DNA of 64,000 nucleotides, taken from the NCBI GenBank assembly GCA_038252255.1, contig JBBSAM010000017.1, positions 1-64,000 on the forward strand, in the 5' to 3' direction. The translations under genes were made by a program, and so were the position numbers. How positions within the stretch are numbered: position 1 is the first letter of the stretch; each line of letters opens with the position of its first letter. The notes below the pieces were generated by a model. That model worked only from the letters and a program-made list of their open reading frames with translations. It was not told the DNA's origin and did not search any database. Source of the DNA: Chersky-806 sp038252255. GTDB lineage: Bacteria; Actinomycetota; Acidimicrobiia; IMCC26256; JAENVU01. Below are positions 16,798-26,439 of this stretch, in pieces.

Positions 16798-18824
16798 TCG
16801 TCCTCCTCGAGTGCGAGCAGAGCTTCCGCGTGTGCCACCACGTTCTCGACGGTGAAGCCCAGCTCGCGCATGACGACGTCTCCGGGGGCGGAGGCGCCGA
16901 ACCGATCGATGCCGATCACGTCGTCGGCGTACCTGTCCCAACCGAACGCGCTCGCGGCCTCGACCGCGAGCGTCAGCACTCCGGGGGGTAGCACTGCGGC
17001 CTGCTCGTCGTCCGGCAACGCGGCGAACAGCTCCCAGCACGGCATCGACACGACCCGGACCGAGACGCCGCGCGCGGCGAGAGCCTTCTGCGCGCCGACA
17101 CACAGCTGGACCTCCGACCCGGTGCCGATCAGCACGAGCTCGGGGCCCGGAGGCTCTTCCTCCGCGAGCACGTACGCACCGCGGGCAACGCCCGACTCCG
17201 CGCGTTGCAGCGTCCCTTCGAGCACCGGCAGCTTCTGGCGGGTGAGGACGATCGCGGTGGGTCCCGCGCTGTCGATGTGAACCCGCCATGCCTGCGCCGT
17301 CTCGTTCGCGTCGGCGGGCCGGATCACGCGCAGCCCGGGCATCGCCCGCAACGCCGCGAGCTGCTCGATCGGCTGGTGCGTCGGCCCGTCCTCACCGAGG
17401 CCGATCGAGTCGTGCGACCAGACGAACGCAACCTTGTACCCGGACAGCGCAGCGACCCGGACCGCGCCGCGCATGTAGTCGCTGAACACGAAGAAGGTGC
17501 CGCCGAAGGGCAGGAGCCCGCCGGCGGCCATCCCGTTCATCAGCGCGCCCATGCCGTGCTCGCGGATCCCGAAGTGGATCTGGCGGCCGCGGAAGTCGTG
17601 GGTCCCGATGACCCCGGCCGCCTCCGCCAGCTTCGTGCCCGTGTTGCCGGTGAGGTCCGCACCTCCGCCGACGAGCCCGGGGACGACGTCGGTGATCGCC
17701 TCGAGCGTTGTGGAGCACGCTACGCGCGTGGCGACCGAATCGCCCGGCTGCCACGTCGGCAGCTTGGTCGTCCAGCCGTCGACACCGCGCTGGCCGATGC
17801 ACGCCGCGTAGTCCTCTGCGAGCCCCGGTTCGCCTCGGCGGAAGGCGTCGCGACGTTGCTCCCACTCCTCGCGGGCGTCACGCCCTCGTACGCCCGCGCT
17901 GCGGTAGAAGCCGAGCACGTCCTCGGGTACGAAGAAGTGCTCGTCGGGTGGCAGCCCGAGGATCTCCTTGACCGCGCGGACCTCGTCCTCACCGAGCGCC
18001 TCTCCGTGCGCCTTCGAGGTGTCGGTGTATCGGGGCGACGGCCAGCCGATGTGGCTCCGCAGCACGATCAGGCTGGGGCGGCCGGATTCGGCCATCCCCT
18101 CGCGCAGTCCGCGTTCGAGCGCGTCGAGGTCGTTCGCGACCTCGCCGACCTCGACGACGTGCCATCCGTACGCCCGGAAGCGCAGGACCGGGTCGTCGGT
18201 CAACGAGAGCTCGGTCGGGCCGTCGATCGTGATGTGGTTGTCGTCGTAGATCGCGATCAGCCGCCCGAGGCCGAGGTGACCGGCAAGTGAGGCGGCTTCA
18301 TGGCTCACACCTTCCTCGAGGTCACCGTCACTGCAGATCGTGAACACGTGGTGATCGGTCACTCCCGGACCGAACCGCTCGCGCAGGTTCGCCTCGGCGA
18401 GCGCGAGGCCGACCGCGTTCGCGATGCCCTGGCCCAACGGCCCGGTGGTGACCTCGATGCCGGGCGCGTGGCCGTACTCGGGGTGACCGGCGGTGCGGGA
18501 GCCCCACTGCCGGAACTCCTCGAGGTCCGAGAGCTCGAGCCCGAACCCGGTGAGGTAGAGCATCGAGTACAGGAGCATCGAGGCGTGCCCGGCGGAGAGC
18601 ACGAACCGGTCCCGGTCCGGCCACTCCGGGTCGCTCGCGTCGTAGCGCATCACGCGGGTCCAGAGCACGTGGGCCAGGGGCGCCAACGCCAAGGGAGTCC
18701 CCGGGTGGCCGGAGTTGGCCTTCTGCACCGCGTCCATGGCCAGGCCACGGATGACGTTGATGCCTACCTGTTCGACCTCACCCGGCCCGGTCCGAGCTTC
18801 TTCTGCGGCGGCCGCCACGGTCAC
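16794..18824 (-). CDS. tkt: transketolase
   Basis: A 676-residue thiamine-diphosphate enzyme. TPP-binding parts are CSDGDLEEGVSHEAASLAGHLGLGRLIAIYDDNHI; the pyrimidine domain carries FGIREHGMGALMNGMAAGG, and KANSGHPGTPL holds an N-terminal active-site His. Its length is typical. GTG at 18824 is preceded by gaggag on the minus strand, with a TAGGCT hexamer 48 bases upstream. It forms the tkt-tal unit, which with zwf-pgl gives most of the pentose phosphate pathway in 6 kb. Confidence 0.95.
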   Translation of the reverse strand: MTVAAAAEEARTGPGEVEQVGINVIRGLAMDAVQKANSGHPGTPLALAPLAHVLWTRVMRYDASDPEWPDRDRFVLSAGHASMLLYSMLYLTGFGLELSDLEEFRQWGSRTAGHPEYGHAPGIEVTTGPLGQGIANAVGLALAEANLRERFGPGVTDHHVFTICSDGDLEEGVSHEAASLAGHLGLGRLIAIYDDNHITIDGPTELSLTDDPVLRFRAYGWHVVEVGEVANDLDALERGLREGMAESGRPSLIVLRSHIGWPSPRYTDTSKAHGEALGEDEVRAVKEILGLPPDEHFFVPEDVLGFYRSAGVRGRDAREEWEQRRDAFRRGEPGLAEDYAACIGQRGVDGWTTKLPTWQPGDSVATRVACSTTLEAITDVVPGLVGGGADLTGNTGTKLAEAAGVIGTHDFRGRQIHFGIREHGMGALMNGMAAGGLLPFGGTFFVFSDYMRGAVRVAALSGYKVAFVWSHDSIGLGEDGPTHQPIEQLAALRAMPGLRVIRPADANETAQAWRVHIDSAGPTAIVLTRQKLPVLEGTLQRAESGVARGAYVLAEEEPPGPELVLIGTGSEVQLCVGAQKALAARGVSVRVVSMPCWELFAALPDDEQAAVLPPGVLTLAVEAASAFGWDRYADDVIGIDRFGASAPGDVVMRELGFTVENVVAHAEALLALEEDE

Positions 18825-18872
18825 GCTCCTCTGCGATGTCGGCTGCGATCGGCCTTGCTCGATCTCGCGGCG

Positions 18873-18878
18873 AGCCTA
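18873..18878 (-). promoter_or_regulatory. -10-like hexamer for tkt-tal
   Basis: Minus strand TAGGCT, predicted to start a leader of about 40 nt ending in a gaggag Shine-Dalgarno before GTG 18824. The -35 region is not recognisable. Confidence 0.35.
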
Positions 18879-18930
18879 GGTCGCCGCCTCGCCGGTGACG
18901 GGCCCAAACGGGGCCGACCTCGGCGGGTGG

Positions 18931-20088
18931 TCAGCCCTCGAACAGGGCCAGGCTGGCCGTGAAGCCGTGGACGTAGTTGTACCCACCGACGGGTCCGAGC
19001 TCACCCGCACAGAACATTCCGGCGACGGGCAGGGGACCGAGCAGCTCTTCCACCAGCGCGGCATCGTGGTCCGGAGCGCCGAAGAGGCGCAGGCCGCGGC
19101 CCGTGCAGGTGAACAGCAGCGCCGCGTTCGCCTCCGCCCCGGCCAGGAGCAGCCGCAGGTCCTCGTCCGCGGCGACCGCGTCGCGCACCTGGAACTGCAG
19201 CGTGCGACCGACACCGACCTGCGTGCCCACGGTGATCGAGCCGTCCTCGCGGTTCGCGCCGACGACGTTGCGCACGAGGAAGTCACCGCGGCCGAACTCG
19301 GCCTGGTGCTCGTCGACGACCAGGCCGACGTGCAGGCCGCGCGCCAGGAGCTGGCGCTCGTCCTCCGTCAACGCGTTGGCCACCTCGGCCAGCCTCTCGA
19401 GGGCGGGCTTCCCGCCCAGCTCGCGCACGACGTTGTCTTCCGCGTCCGTGACGATGTAAGCGCTCCCGATTGGCCGGCATCCTTGCGACACCACCGCGCG
19501 CACCTGGGGTGTGCCGGAGAGCAGGACACCGACCGCGCCGTCGCGGCGCAGCTCACCATCGAGCGCGAGCCGGTTGCCACCCGGACCCTGCGCCGCCGAC
19601 GCCATCCCTCCGATCACCTGCAGGCCCGGACGGTCCTCACCGAGCCGGGCCAGGAACGCCTCGACCGGGAACGTGAACGGGTCCGCCAGCAGGAGCAGGC
19701 TGTGGGGCGCTTCCGCTTCGCCATCTCCGGGCGCGCTCGGCCAGCCACCGACGGCCCCGCCGTCCGGCGTGTTCACCATCTCCAACCCGAGCGGCGTCAC
19801 CCCGCCGCCGAGGCGGCCGGCCCACGCCGACAGCGCGGGGACGTCCTCGGCCTCGCGCGCACCGCCGATGACCGCGGCCGCAGTCGCGCCGAGCAGCACA
19901 CCAGGCTCCAGCAAGCTGCGGAACGCATCCGACACGTCGTCGAGCGCACCGACCAGATGCGGCGACGCGAAGTACACGACCAGATCGGGCGGCTCGCCGT
20001 CGAGCTGCTCGAGCAGGCTGCCGGCGACCTCACCGACGGCGTGCGCCGGCACCGGGTGCTGCGAGAGCGCTGCGGCATACCTACCCAT
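18931..20088 (-). CDS. FIST-domain protein
   Basis: A 385-residue protein with FIST N and FIST C domains, a putative small-ligand sensory module often found in signalling proteins. The N-terminal half has DLVVYFASPHLVGALDDVSDAF and LLGATAAAVIGG; the second half has AVGVLLSGTPQVRAVVSQGCRPIG and ends CAGELGPVGGYNYVHGFTASLALF, all characteristic of the family. It has no kinase or cyclase partner domain and is soluble. It lies 18 bases after the LutC-like gene on the same strand and may be read from the same transcript. Confidence 0.82.
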   Translation of the reverse strand: MGRYAAALSQHPVPAHAVGEVAGSLLEQLDGEPPDLVVYFASPHLVGALDDVSDAFRSLLEPGVLLGATAAAVIGGAREAEDVPALSAWAGRLGGGVTPLGLEMVNTPDGGAVGGWPSAPGDGEAEAPHSLLLLADPFTFPVEAFLARLGEDRPGLQVIGGMASAAQGPGGNRLALDGELRRDGAVGVLLSGTPQVRAVVSQGCRPIGSAYIVTDAEDNVVRELGGKPALERLAEVANALTEDERQLLARGLHVGLVVDEHQAEFGRGDFLVRNVVGANREDGSITVGTQVGVGRTLQFQVRDAVAADEDLRLLLAGAEANAALLFTCTGRGLRLFGAPDHDAALVEELLGPLPVAGMFCAGELGPVGGYNYVHGFTASLALFEG

Positions 20089-20106
20089 GACCCGCCACCG
20101 CGCTGC

Positions 20107-20694
20107 TCATGCCACCACGATGACATCGACGCGCTTCGGGCCGTGGACCCCGATGGTCAGCTGCATCTCCAGGTCGGCGGTGCGGCTCGGGCCGCTCACC
20201 CAGCTCACGTTGCTCGGATGCGGTTCGCCGGCTTGGCGCCGAACCGCCTGCTCGATCGTTCCGACGAGATCGCCCACCCGGATGAGGCACACATGCGCGG
20301 GAGGGATGATGTGCGTCCCGCGGGGGCGGCCCACGCCACAGGACAGCACGAGCGTGCCGGTCGCGGCGATCCCGGCGCCGGCACCGGTGACCCCGACCCC
20401 CGCGTCGCCGATCTCGCTGTCCCAGTCCAGGTCGCTCGAAGCCAGCAGCGACGCCCCGGCCCACGCCAACGCGGCCCGCAGGCCCAGGTGCTCGACGAGC
20501 GGATCGGCGGTCGGTACGGCTACCCGCCGGCCCTGAGCCGCGCTCGTCGCGCACTCGACCGCGATCTGCGTCGCCTCCTCCGGCGAGCACGGGCCGTACC
20601 CGACCATGCCGTTGCGCGCCGCGGCAGCGAGAAACGTGGACGCGGCGCCCGCCTCGGTCACCACCGTTGCGCTCCGCGTTCCCGCTTGTCCCAT
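20107..20694 (-). CDS. lutC: LutC/YkgG-family LUD-domain protein
   Basis: A 195-residue LUD-domain protein, the third component of the LutABC L-lactate oxidation complex. It contains VGVTGAGAGIAATGTLVLSCGVGRPRGTHIIPPAHVCLI, the conserved LUD core, and ends with SRTADLEMQLTIGVHGPKRVDVIVV. No cofactor motif is seen, as usual for LutC. The ATG at 20694 lies 37 bases inside the end of the LutB gene, in a different frame. Confidence 0.88.
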   Translation of the reverse strand: MGQAGTRSATVVTEAGAASTFLAAAARNGMVGYGPCSPEEATQIAVECATSAAQGRRVAVPTADPLVEHLGLRAALAWAGASLLASSDLDWDSEIGDAGVGVTGAGAGIAATGTLVLSCGVGRPRGTHIIPPAHVCLIRVGDLVGTIEQAVRRQAGEPHPSNVSWVSGPSRTADLEMQLTIGVHGPKRVDVIVVA

Positions 20695-22211
20695 CGGCTC
20701 CGGAAGCTGTGCCCGGCCGGAAGCGGCCCATCACGCGTCTCGGTCCACGCCCGGATCCCGGGAAGGCTCCAGCGCGTCCACCGGCGCCCCAATGCGAGCG
20801 AAGCGATGCGCGCGGCGCGGGTCGAGACGCGGTAGCCGTCGGGACGCGCCCAGATACGAGCCCACACGGTGAAGGCCACCCGCCGGCGCGTCCACGGTGC
20901 CGGCCGCGACGCGAGCGGGAGCCGCCAGACGCGCGAATCGAAGCCCTCACCGGGCAATCTCGCCGCCGGTGACCTCGATCGCGAGCCCCGCGAGGAGACC
21001 GCGGGTCTCGATGGGGAGGGGAGTGGGTCCACCGCGCCCGGCCGCCGGAGATCAGCGCGCAGGCGCACCAGCAGATCGGCCAGAGGGATCTCGACCGGGC
21101 ACGCTTCGGTGCAGGCGCCGCACAGCGTCGACGCCTCCGGCAGGTCACGACCCTCGGTCCCGGCCAAGGAGAGCAGGGGGGTGAGCACCTTGCCCATCGG
21201 GCCGCTGTAGACCGCGTCGTACGCGTGGCCCGAGATGCGCCGGAACACCGGGCACACGTTCAGGCACGCGCCGCACCGGATGCACGCCAGCATGTCCTCG
21301 TACGCCGTGCCGACGAGGCGGGTCCGTCCGTGGTCGAGAAGCACCACGTGGAGGACCTCGGGGCCGTCGATCTCACCCTCGCGGCGCGGGCCGTTGATCA
21401 TCGTGACGTAGTTCGAGATGCGCTGACCGGTCGCGCTCATCGTCAGCAACGGGAGCAGCGTGGCGAGATCCGCGAACCGGGCGATCACCTTCTCCACCGG
21501 CACCACCGCGATCTGTACACGCGGGATGATCGTGCACAGGTCACCGTTGCCCTCGTTGGTGACGAGCACGATGGTCCCGGTGTCGGCGGCGACGAAGTTC
21601 GCGCCGGTGACGCCGAGGTCCGCGGCGAGAAACCGCGCCCGGAGGTGGTCGCGCGCCCAAGCAGTCAGTCCCTCCGAGTCGGCGGGGAGCGGTCCGTCGG
21701 CCCGGGTCTCGAGCACGTCCGCGATCTGCTCGAGCGTCTTGTGGATCGCGGGCACGATCATGTGCGACGGCCGTTCGCCCGCGACCTGCACGATGTACTC
21801 ACCAAGGTCCGTCTCGACGGCTTCGATGCCCGCCCCTTCGAGCGCATCGACGAGATCGATCTCCTCGGTCGCCATCGACTTCGACTTCACCGCCCGCGTG
21901 AGGTGCTCCTCGCTCGCGATCGCGAGGATGATCCGGCGCGCGTCCTCCGGGGTCTCGGCCCGGTGGACGTGCACTCCGAGCGCGGTCAGAGCCGCCTCGG
22001 CGCGGTCCAACCAGCCGGGAAGATCGGCGAGCGTCTCGCGGCGCAGCGCCGCGGCCCGGTCCTTGAGCCCCGGGAGATGGTCGGCGACGATGCGGGCGGT
22101 GGGGAGGCGTACGTCGAGGTTGCGCATCGCCTGTTGCAGCACGGGGTCGTCGATCGCGTTCGCCGCGCGCTCGCGGATGGAATCCCCCGGCGTCACCACC
22201 CCGTGGCTCAC
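20658..22211 (-). CDS. lutB: LutB-family iron-sulfur protein
   Basis: A 517-residue LUD plus Fe-S protein of the L-lactate dehydrogenase complex. The LUD region includes VKSKSMATEEIDLVDALE and GANFVAADTGTIVLVTNEGNG; two 4Fe-4S motifs follow, CIRCGACLNVCPVF and CGACTEACPVEIP. The C-terminus after about residue 420 is arginine-rich and probably contains the usual DUF3390-like end. GTG at 22211 overlaps the LutA stop (GTGA). The frame extends another 75 codons upstream but that part is antisense noise within lutA. Confidence 0.92.
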   Translation of the reverse strand: MSHGVVTPGDSIRERAANAIDDPVLQQAMRNLDVRLPTARIVADHLPGLKDRAAALRRETLADLPGWLDRAEAALTALGVHVHRAETPEDARRIILAIASEEHLTRAVKSKSMATEEIDLVDALEGAGIEAVETDLGEYIVQVAGERPSHMIVPAIHKTLEQIADVLETRADGPLPADSEGLTAWARDHLRARFLAADLGVTGANFVAADTGTIVLVTNEGNGDLCTIIPRVQIAVVPVEKVIARFADLATLLPLLTMSATGQRISNYVTMINGPRREGEIDGPEVLHVVLLDHGRTRLVGTAYEDMLACIRCGACLNVCPVFRRISGHAYDAVYSGPMGKVLTPLLSLAGTEGRDLPEASTLCGACTEACPVEIPLADLLVRLRADLRRPGAVDPLPSPSRPAVSSRGSRSRSPAARLPGEGFDSRVWRLPLASRPAPWTRRRVAFTVWARIWARPDGYRVSTRAARIASLALGRRWTRWSLPGIRAWTETRDGPLPAGHSFRSRWDKRERGAQRW

Positions 22212-22942
22212 CGGGCACCTGCCGGGAGGCCTGAGGCCAAGAGCTGGGCGAAGTGCACCGGCTCGGGACCGATACCGGTCCGCCGCCGGCGTCCTTCGAG
22301 GTGGAGGAGGCAGGCGGTGTCGCCGCTGACCAGCCACCGGGCCCCGGTCGTCGCCGCGTGGCGAAGCTTGTCGTCGGCGAGTGGCGCGGCGATCTCGCCG
22401 TGCTCGAGCGCGAACGTTCCACCGAACCCGCAGCACGTCTCGCTCTCCGGCAGCTCGACGAGCGTCGCGCCCGCCGCCGCCAGCAGCCGGCGCGGCGCGT
22501 CCCTCACGCCCAGGCTGCGCAAGCCGTGACAGGCGTCGTGCACCGTCACCGTCGCGTCGATCGTGGCGCCCACGTCAATGGTGCCGAGGCCGTCGGCCAG
22601 GTAGCTCGCGAGCTCATGGGTCTTGGCCGCCAGCGCCCGGGCCCGGTCGGCGTCCCGCCCGGAGAGCAGCCGCTCGTACCAGTGGTGCACCATCGCCACG
22701 CACGAGCCGGACGGCGCCACGACCACCTCGTACGGCTCGAAGACCTCGACGAGATGGCGAGCAAGGAGCGCAGCCGCCTCGGGCTCACCGGCGTTGCTCG
22801 CCGGTTGGCCACAGCATGTCTGCGCGGCGGGGAACTCGACCCTGCAGCCGGCAGCTTCGAGCAGCCGGACCGTGCTGACGCCCACCTCTGGCACGAGCTG
22901 ATCCACCACACACGTGACGAACAGCGCGACGTCGGGCATCAC
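22208..22942 (-). CDS. lutA: LutA-family (Fe-S)-binding protein
   Basis: A 244-residue protein with two CCG domains: FPAAQTCCGQPASNAGE and LPESETCCGFGGTFALEH, each with an upstream single cysteine (FVTCVVDQLVPEVG and VHDACHGLRSLG). This is the LutA/YkgE arrangement, which binds an Fe-S cluster in the lactate oxidation complex. GTG at 22942 overlaps the NagA stop as GTGA; ATG at 22939 is an alternative. lutA-lutB-lutC order is complete and every junction overlaps. Confidence 0.93.
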   Translation of the reverse strand: MMPDVALFVTCVVDQLVPEVGVSTVRLLEAAGCRVEFPAAQTCCGQPASNAGEPEAAALLARHLVEVFEPYEVVVAPSGSCVAMVHHWYERLLSGRDADRARALAAKTHELASYLADGLGTIDVGATIDATVTVHDACHGLRSLGVRDAPRRLLAAAGATLVELPESETCCGFGGTFALEHGEIAAPLADDKLRHAATTGARWLVSGDTACLLHLEGRRRRTGIGPEPVHFAQLLASGLPAGAR

Positions 22943-24033
22943 GGTCGAGCGTAGGCCTGCTCGCCCCCGAGCCAGACTCCGATCACCTCATCGCTGACCC
23001 GGTCCAGCGCGACGAGATCCGCTCGGCCGCCGACGCCGCGGGACGCGTACGAGTCGAGGCCCAGCGTCCGGGCCGGGGTGCTCGTCGCCATCTCGATCGC
23101 CGGGGCGACGCCGACGAGCCCGGCCATGTTGCGGACCGCCCGGTCCATCGTCAGCGTCGACCCCGCCAGCGTGCCGTCGTCGAGGTACGCCGCGCCGTCG
23201 CGATCGGTCACGCGGTGGCCGAAGTACTCGACCCCGACGGCGACCGCATCGGTCACCAGGATGCAGGGCTTGCGCAGCGCGGCCAGCCGGAGTGCCGCCG
23301 GGTGCACGTGCACGAAGTCCGCGATCAGGCTCGGCGTCAGCCGGTCGTCATCGAGTGCGGCGCCGGGCAGGCCCGGCGCGCGGTGCCCGAGCGGTCCCAT
23401 GCCGTTGAAGAGATGGGTCACCATCGAGGCGCCCGCGTCCGCCGCCCGCCGTGCCTCTTCGAAGGAGCAGCGCGAGTGGCCGAGCGAGACCACGACGCCA
23501 CGCTCGACGAGAGCACGGATGGCCCGCCCGTCGGGGTCGGCTTCCGGCGCGACCGTGACGAGCCGCACCAGACCGGGAAACGCCTCCAACCGCGCGAGGA
23601 GCCAGCGCACGTCCGCCGGACCGAGCAGCTCCGGCGGATGGGCGCCCGGCGCCGCGCCGAGGAACGGCCCTTCGAGATGGACCCCCTCGATACGGGGGAG
23701 GCCGGCACGCGCGGCGGCTGCCTGGGCGGCGGCGACCCGGGCGAGACCGGCGTCGTACACGTCGAGCGGCGCGCTGACCAGGGTCGGCAGGTACGACGTG
23801 ACACCGGATTCGAGCAGTCGCTGCCCCGTCCGAAGCCATGCCGACTCGTCCGCGGTCCAGAAGTCGACGTCGCCGAGCCCGTTGATCTGGACGTCGACGA
23901 AGCCGGGCGCGAAGACGGCGTCACCGACGATCGACGCGCTCGCCGGCGGGTGGTCGCGGCCCACCCCGACGACCAGCCCGTCCTCCAGCTCGAGCCACGC
24001 ACCGGCGCTGCTCGCGATGACCTCACTCCCCAC
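22939..24033 (-). CDS. nagA: N-acetylglucosamine-6-phosphate deacetylase
   Basis: A 364-residue amidohydrolase. Metal and substrate residues appear in GVHLEGPFL, SLGHSRCSFEEA, MVTHLFNGMGPLGHR, and the catalytic Asp in ILVTDAVAVG. The product deacetylates GlcNAc-6-phosphate during amino-sugar or peptidoglycan recycling. GTG at 24033 follows the GT2 gene by five bases, and its stop overlaps lutA. The link between amino-sugar and lactate genes may be through acetylated muramyl sugars, which release lactate, but that is speculation. Confidence 0.9.
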   Translation of the reverse strand: MGSEVIASSAGAWLELEDGLVVGVGRDHPPASASIVGDAVFAPGFVDVQINGLGDVDFWTADESAWLRTGQRLLESGVTSYLPTLVSAPLDVYDAGLARVAAAQAAAARAGLPRIEGVHLEGPFLGAAPGAHPPELLGPADVRWLLARLEAFPGLVRLVTVAPEADPDGRAIRALVERGVVVSLGHSRCSFEEARRAADAGASMVTHLFNGMGPLGHRAPGLPGAALDDDRLTPSLIADFVHVHPAALRLAALRKPCILVTDAVAVGVEYFGHRVTDRDGAAYLDDGTLAGSTLTMDRAVRNMAGLVGVAPAIEMATSTPARTLGLDSYASRGVGGRADLVALDRVSDEVIGVWLGGEQAYARP

Positions 24034-24038
24034 GCGGA

Positions 24039-24758
24039 CTACCCACGGGGCATGCCGCCCAGCTGCATCCGGAGCCGGGCGAGCCCTATCAGCGTGCGCG
24101 GGACCCGCCGACCGATCGAGGTGCGGGAGGGCCGGAGCTCGGTCACCGTGACCGGGATCTCGGCGGTGACGAGGCCGCTGTGCTCGGCCCGGATGATCAG
24201 CTCGGTGTCGAACAGGTCCGCGCCCGCACGGCAGGCGCGCACCGCATCGCGCAGGGCGAGCAGGTTGAGAACCTTCATCCCGTGCGTGTCCGACACCGTG
24301 AGGCCGAACCCCCGGCGCAGGATGGCACTGAACACCGAGGTCGCGGCGCGACGCAGGGAGCTCCGGTCATCACGCGCACCCGGCGCGCGCTTCGATCCCA
24401 CGACGATCGCGGGTCCCACCGGAGTGTCGCGTGCGTCGATCAGCTCGAGCGCGTGCTTGAGGAAGTCCAGGTCGTAGTAGTCGACATCGAAGATGACCGC
24501 GATCTCGCCCGACGCCTCGAGGAGGCCGGTCCGCAGCGCCTCGCCGTAATCGGCCGCGCGCATGGAGTGCGTCGCGACCTCCGGGATCTGCTCCGCGAGG
24601 CGCGCCGCGACCGCGGGCGTGCCGTCCGTCGACCCGTTCTCGACGATGTGCACCTCGAACGGGTGGCCGAGGCCGCGCAGGCCGTCCACCACGTCGCACA
24701 CACTTGCCTCGAGCAATGCCGCTTCGTTGTACGCGGGCATCACGATCGAGATCATCAT
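24039..24758 (-). CDS. family 2 glycosyltransferase
   Basis: A 239-residue GT-A fold glycosyltransferase similar to dolichol/polyprenol phosphate mannosyltransferases. It shows SIVMPAYNEAALLE, VHIVENGSTDGT, and a DVDYYDLDF acidic motif in place of the usual DxD. The segment SDTHGMKVLN with GADLFDTELIIRAEHSGL is typical of the acceptor side. No transmembrane segments are present, so it probably acts at the cytoplasmic face. The gene is first in the operon running to nagA and lutABC. Confidence 0.85.
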   Translation of the reverse strand: MMISIVMPAYNEAALLEASVCDVVDGLRGLGHPFEVHIVENGSTDGTPAVAARLAEQIPEVATHSMRAADYGEALRTGLLEASGEIAVIFDVDYYDLDFLKHALELIDARDTPVGPAIVVGSKRAPGARDDRSSLRRAATSVFSAILRRGFGLTVSDTHGMKVLNLLALRDAVRACRAGADLFDTELIIRAEHSGLVTAEIPVTVTELRPSRTSIGRRVPRTLIGLARLRMQLGGMPRG

Positions 24759-24814
24759 CCGATCCTCCGGTCCGGAATGGGCGCGATCCCAGGGGACCGT
24801 TCGAGGCCCGGCGG

Positions 24815-24820
24815 TAGGCT
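24815..24820 (+). promoter_or_regulatory. -10-like hexamer for the acyl-CoA synthetase gene
   Basis: TAGGCT 27 bases before ATG 24848 in the 89-base divergent gap; gggggag follows as Shine-Dalgarno. No clear -35. Confidence 0.35.
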
Positions 24821-24847
24821 ACCGGCGCCTTCCGGGGGAGTGGACCC

Positions 24848-26422
24848 ATGACCGAGATGCCCGACGTACTCAAGCTGCACGCGGAGGGGAGTCCCGACAA
24901 GCATGCGGTGATCGTCGACGCGAGCCACGGCGCCCGGTCTTCGGTGACCACCTTCGCCGAGCTCAACGAGCTCGTGAACCGGGTTGCTCACGGCCTACGG
25001 GCCGAGGGTGCGGAGCAGGGCGACCGGATCGTGTGGTGCGGACCGAACTCCCTCGAGGTGCTCGCGGTGATCCACGCAGCCCGCAAGGCCGGCCTGGTCG
25101 CCGTCCCGCTGTCGTACCGCTTCAACGCCGAGGAGATGCAGTACGTCATCGACAACTCGGACGCGACGCTGGTGGTCGCCGACGCGGACTACGCGCCCCT
25201 GGTCGACTCGGTGCGGCACCAGCTGCCGAAGGTACGAGCCTTCGTCGGCTTCAGCGCGACGGAGGAGCCCTCCGAGGTCCCGCCGGGTTGGACCTCCTGG
25301 CCCGAGCTGATCGCCGGCCAGCCCGACGACGAGCCGCTCGCCCCGGACGCCTCCACCGTGGGCGCCCAGATGCTCTACACCTCGGGCACCACCGGCAAGC
25401 CCAAAGGGGCCCTGCGCACCACGACGAACCGCGAGATCGTCCTCGCGCTCCTGGCCGAGCTCGGCCTGCAGTTCGGCAACGAGGTCCACATCACGACGGG
25501 TCCGCTCTACCACTCCGGCCCGCTCGCGTTCGCGTCGCTCAACCACACCCTGGCCGCGCCGATCGTCGTCCTCCGCCGGTTCGATCCCGCCGCCTGGCTG
25601 GCCGCGGTCAAGCTGCACGCGGCGACGAACACGTTCTCGGCGCCCACCCAGCTCAAGCGGGTCGTGAGCCTCCCGCCCGAGGAGCTCGCGCACGCCGACC
25701 TCTCGTCCATGCGATGCCTTATCGCCAACGCCGCACCGGTGCCGTACCCCTTGAAGCAGGAGATCATCGAGAAGCTCGGCGACGGGTTCCTGTTCGAGGT
25801 CTACGGCTCGACGGAGCTCGGCATCATCACCGTCCTGCGCCCCGAGGATCAGCTGCGCAAGCCGGGTTCGTGCGGCAAGCCCTACGGCGGCATCGAGTTC
25901 CGCATCGTGAAGGAGGACGGCGAGGTTGCCGGTCCCGACGAGCGCGGCGAGCTGTTCATGTCCACCGGGCTCGCGATGGACGGCTACCACCGGACCGAGG
26001 AGCAGCTCGCCGAGTACGAGGGCGGCCGGTGGAAGTCCGTCGGTGACATCGCCTACGCGGACGACGAGGGCTACCTCTACATCTGCGATCGCAAGAAGGA
26101 CATGATCATCTCCGGCGGCGTGAACATCTACCCGGCCGAGATCGAGTCCGTCGTCCATCAGCACCCCGGTGTGCTCGACGTCGCGGTGTTCGGGATCCCC
26201 GACGACGAGTGGGGTGAGAGCGTCTACTGCATCGTGCAACCGAAGACCGAGGGCGCGCTGGACCTCGACGACCTCTCGGCATTCGTGGCCGCGCGGATGG
26301 CGGGGTACAAGCGCCCGCGCGCCTACGAGCTGCGTGCCGAGCTGCCCCGCACGGACGCGGGCAAGCTCCTGAAACGCGTGTTGCGGGACGAGTACTGGAA
26401 GGACCGCAACCAAGCCGTATGA
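24848..26422 (+). CDS. AMP-forming acyl-CoA synthetase
   Basis: A 524-residue ANL-superfamily ligase. The phosphate-binding loop is MLYTSGTTGKPKG, the A5 motif EVYGSTELG, the A7/A8 hinge SVGDIAYADDEGYLYICDRKKDMIISGGVNIYPAEIE, and the C-terminal catalytic lysine is in RTDAGKLLKRVLR. It activates a carboxylate, probably a fatty or aromatic acid, to its CoA thioester; the specificity is not clear. The RRFDPAAWLAAVK segment is common to medium or long-chain types. It is first in a plus-strand group with an NDP-forming acyl-CoA ligase. Confidence 0.9.
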   Translation: MTEMPDVLKLHAEGSPDKHAVIVDASHGARSSVTTFAELNELVNRVAHGLRAEGAEQGDRIVWCGPNSLEVLAVIHAARKAGLVAVPLSYRFNAEEMQYVIDNSDATLVVADADYAPLVDSVRHQLPKVRAFVGFSATEEPSEVPPGWTSWPELIAGQPDDEPLAPDASTVGAQMLYTSGTTGKPKGALRTTTNREIVLALLAELGLQFGNEVHITTGPLYHSGPLAFASLNHTLAAPIVVLRRFDPAAWLAAVKLHAATNTFSAPTQLKRVVSLPPEELAHADLSSMRCLIANAAPVPYPLKQEIIEKLGDGFLFEVYGSTELGIITVLRPEDQLRKPGSCGKPYGGIEFRIVKEDGEVAGPDERGELFMSTGLAMDGYHRTEEQLAEYEGGRWKSVGDIAYADDEGYLYICDRKKDMIISGGVNIYPAEIESVVHQHPGVLDVAVFGIPDDEWGESVYCIVQPKTEGALDLDDLSAFVAARMAGYKRPRAYELRAELPRTDAGKLLKRVLRDEYWKDRNQAV

Positions 26423-26439
26423 GTGCTCGTTCAAGACAT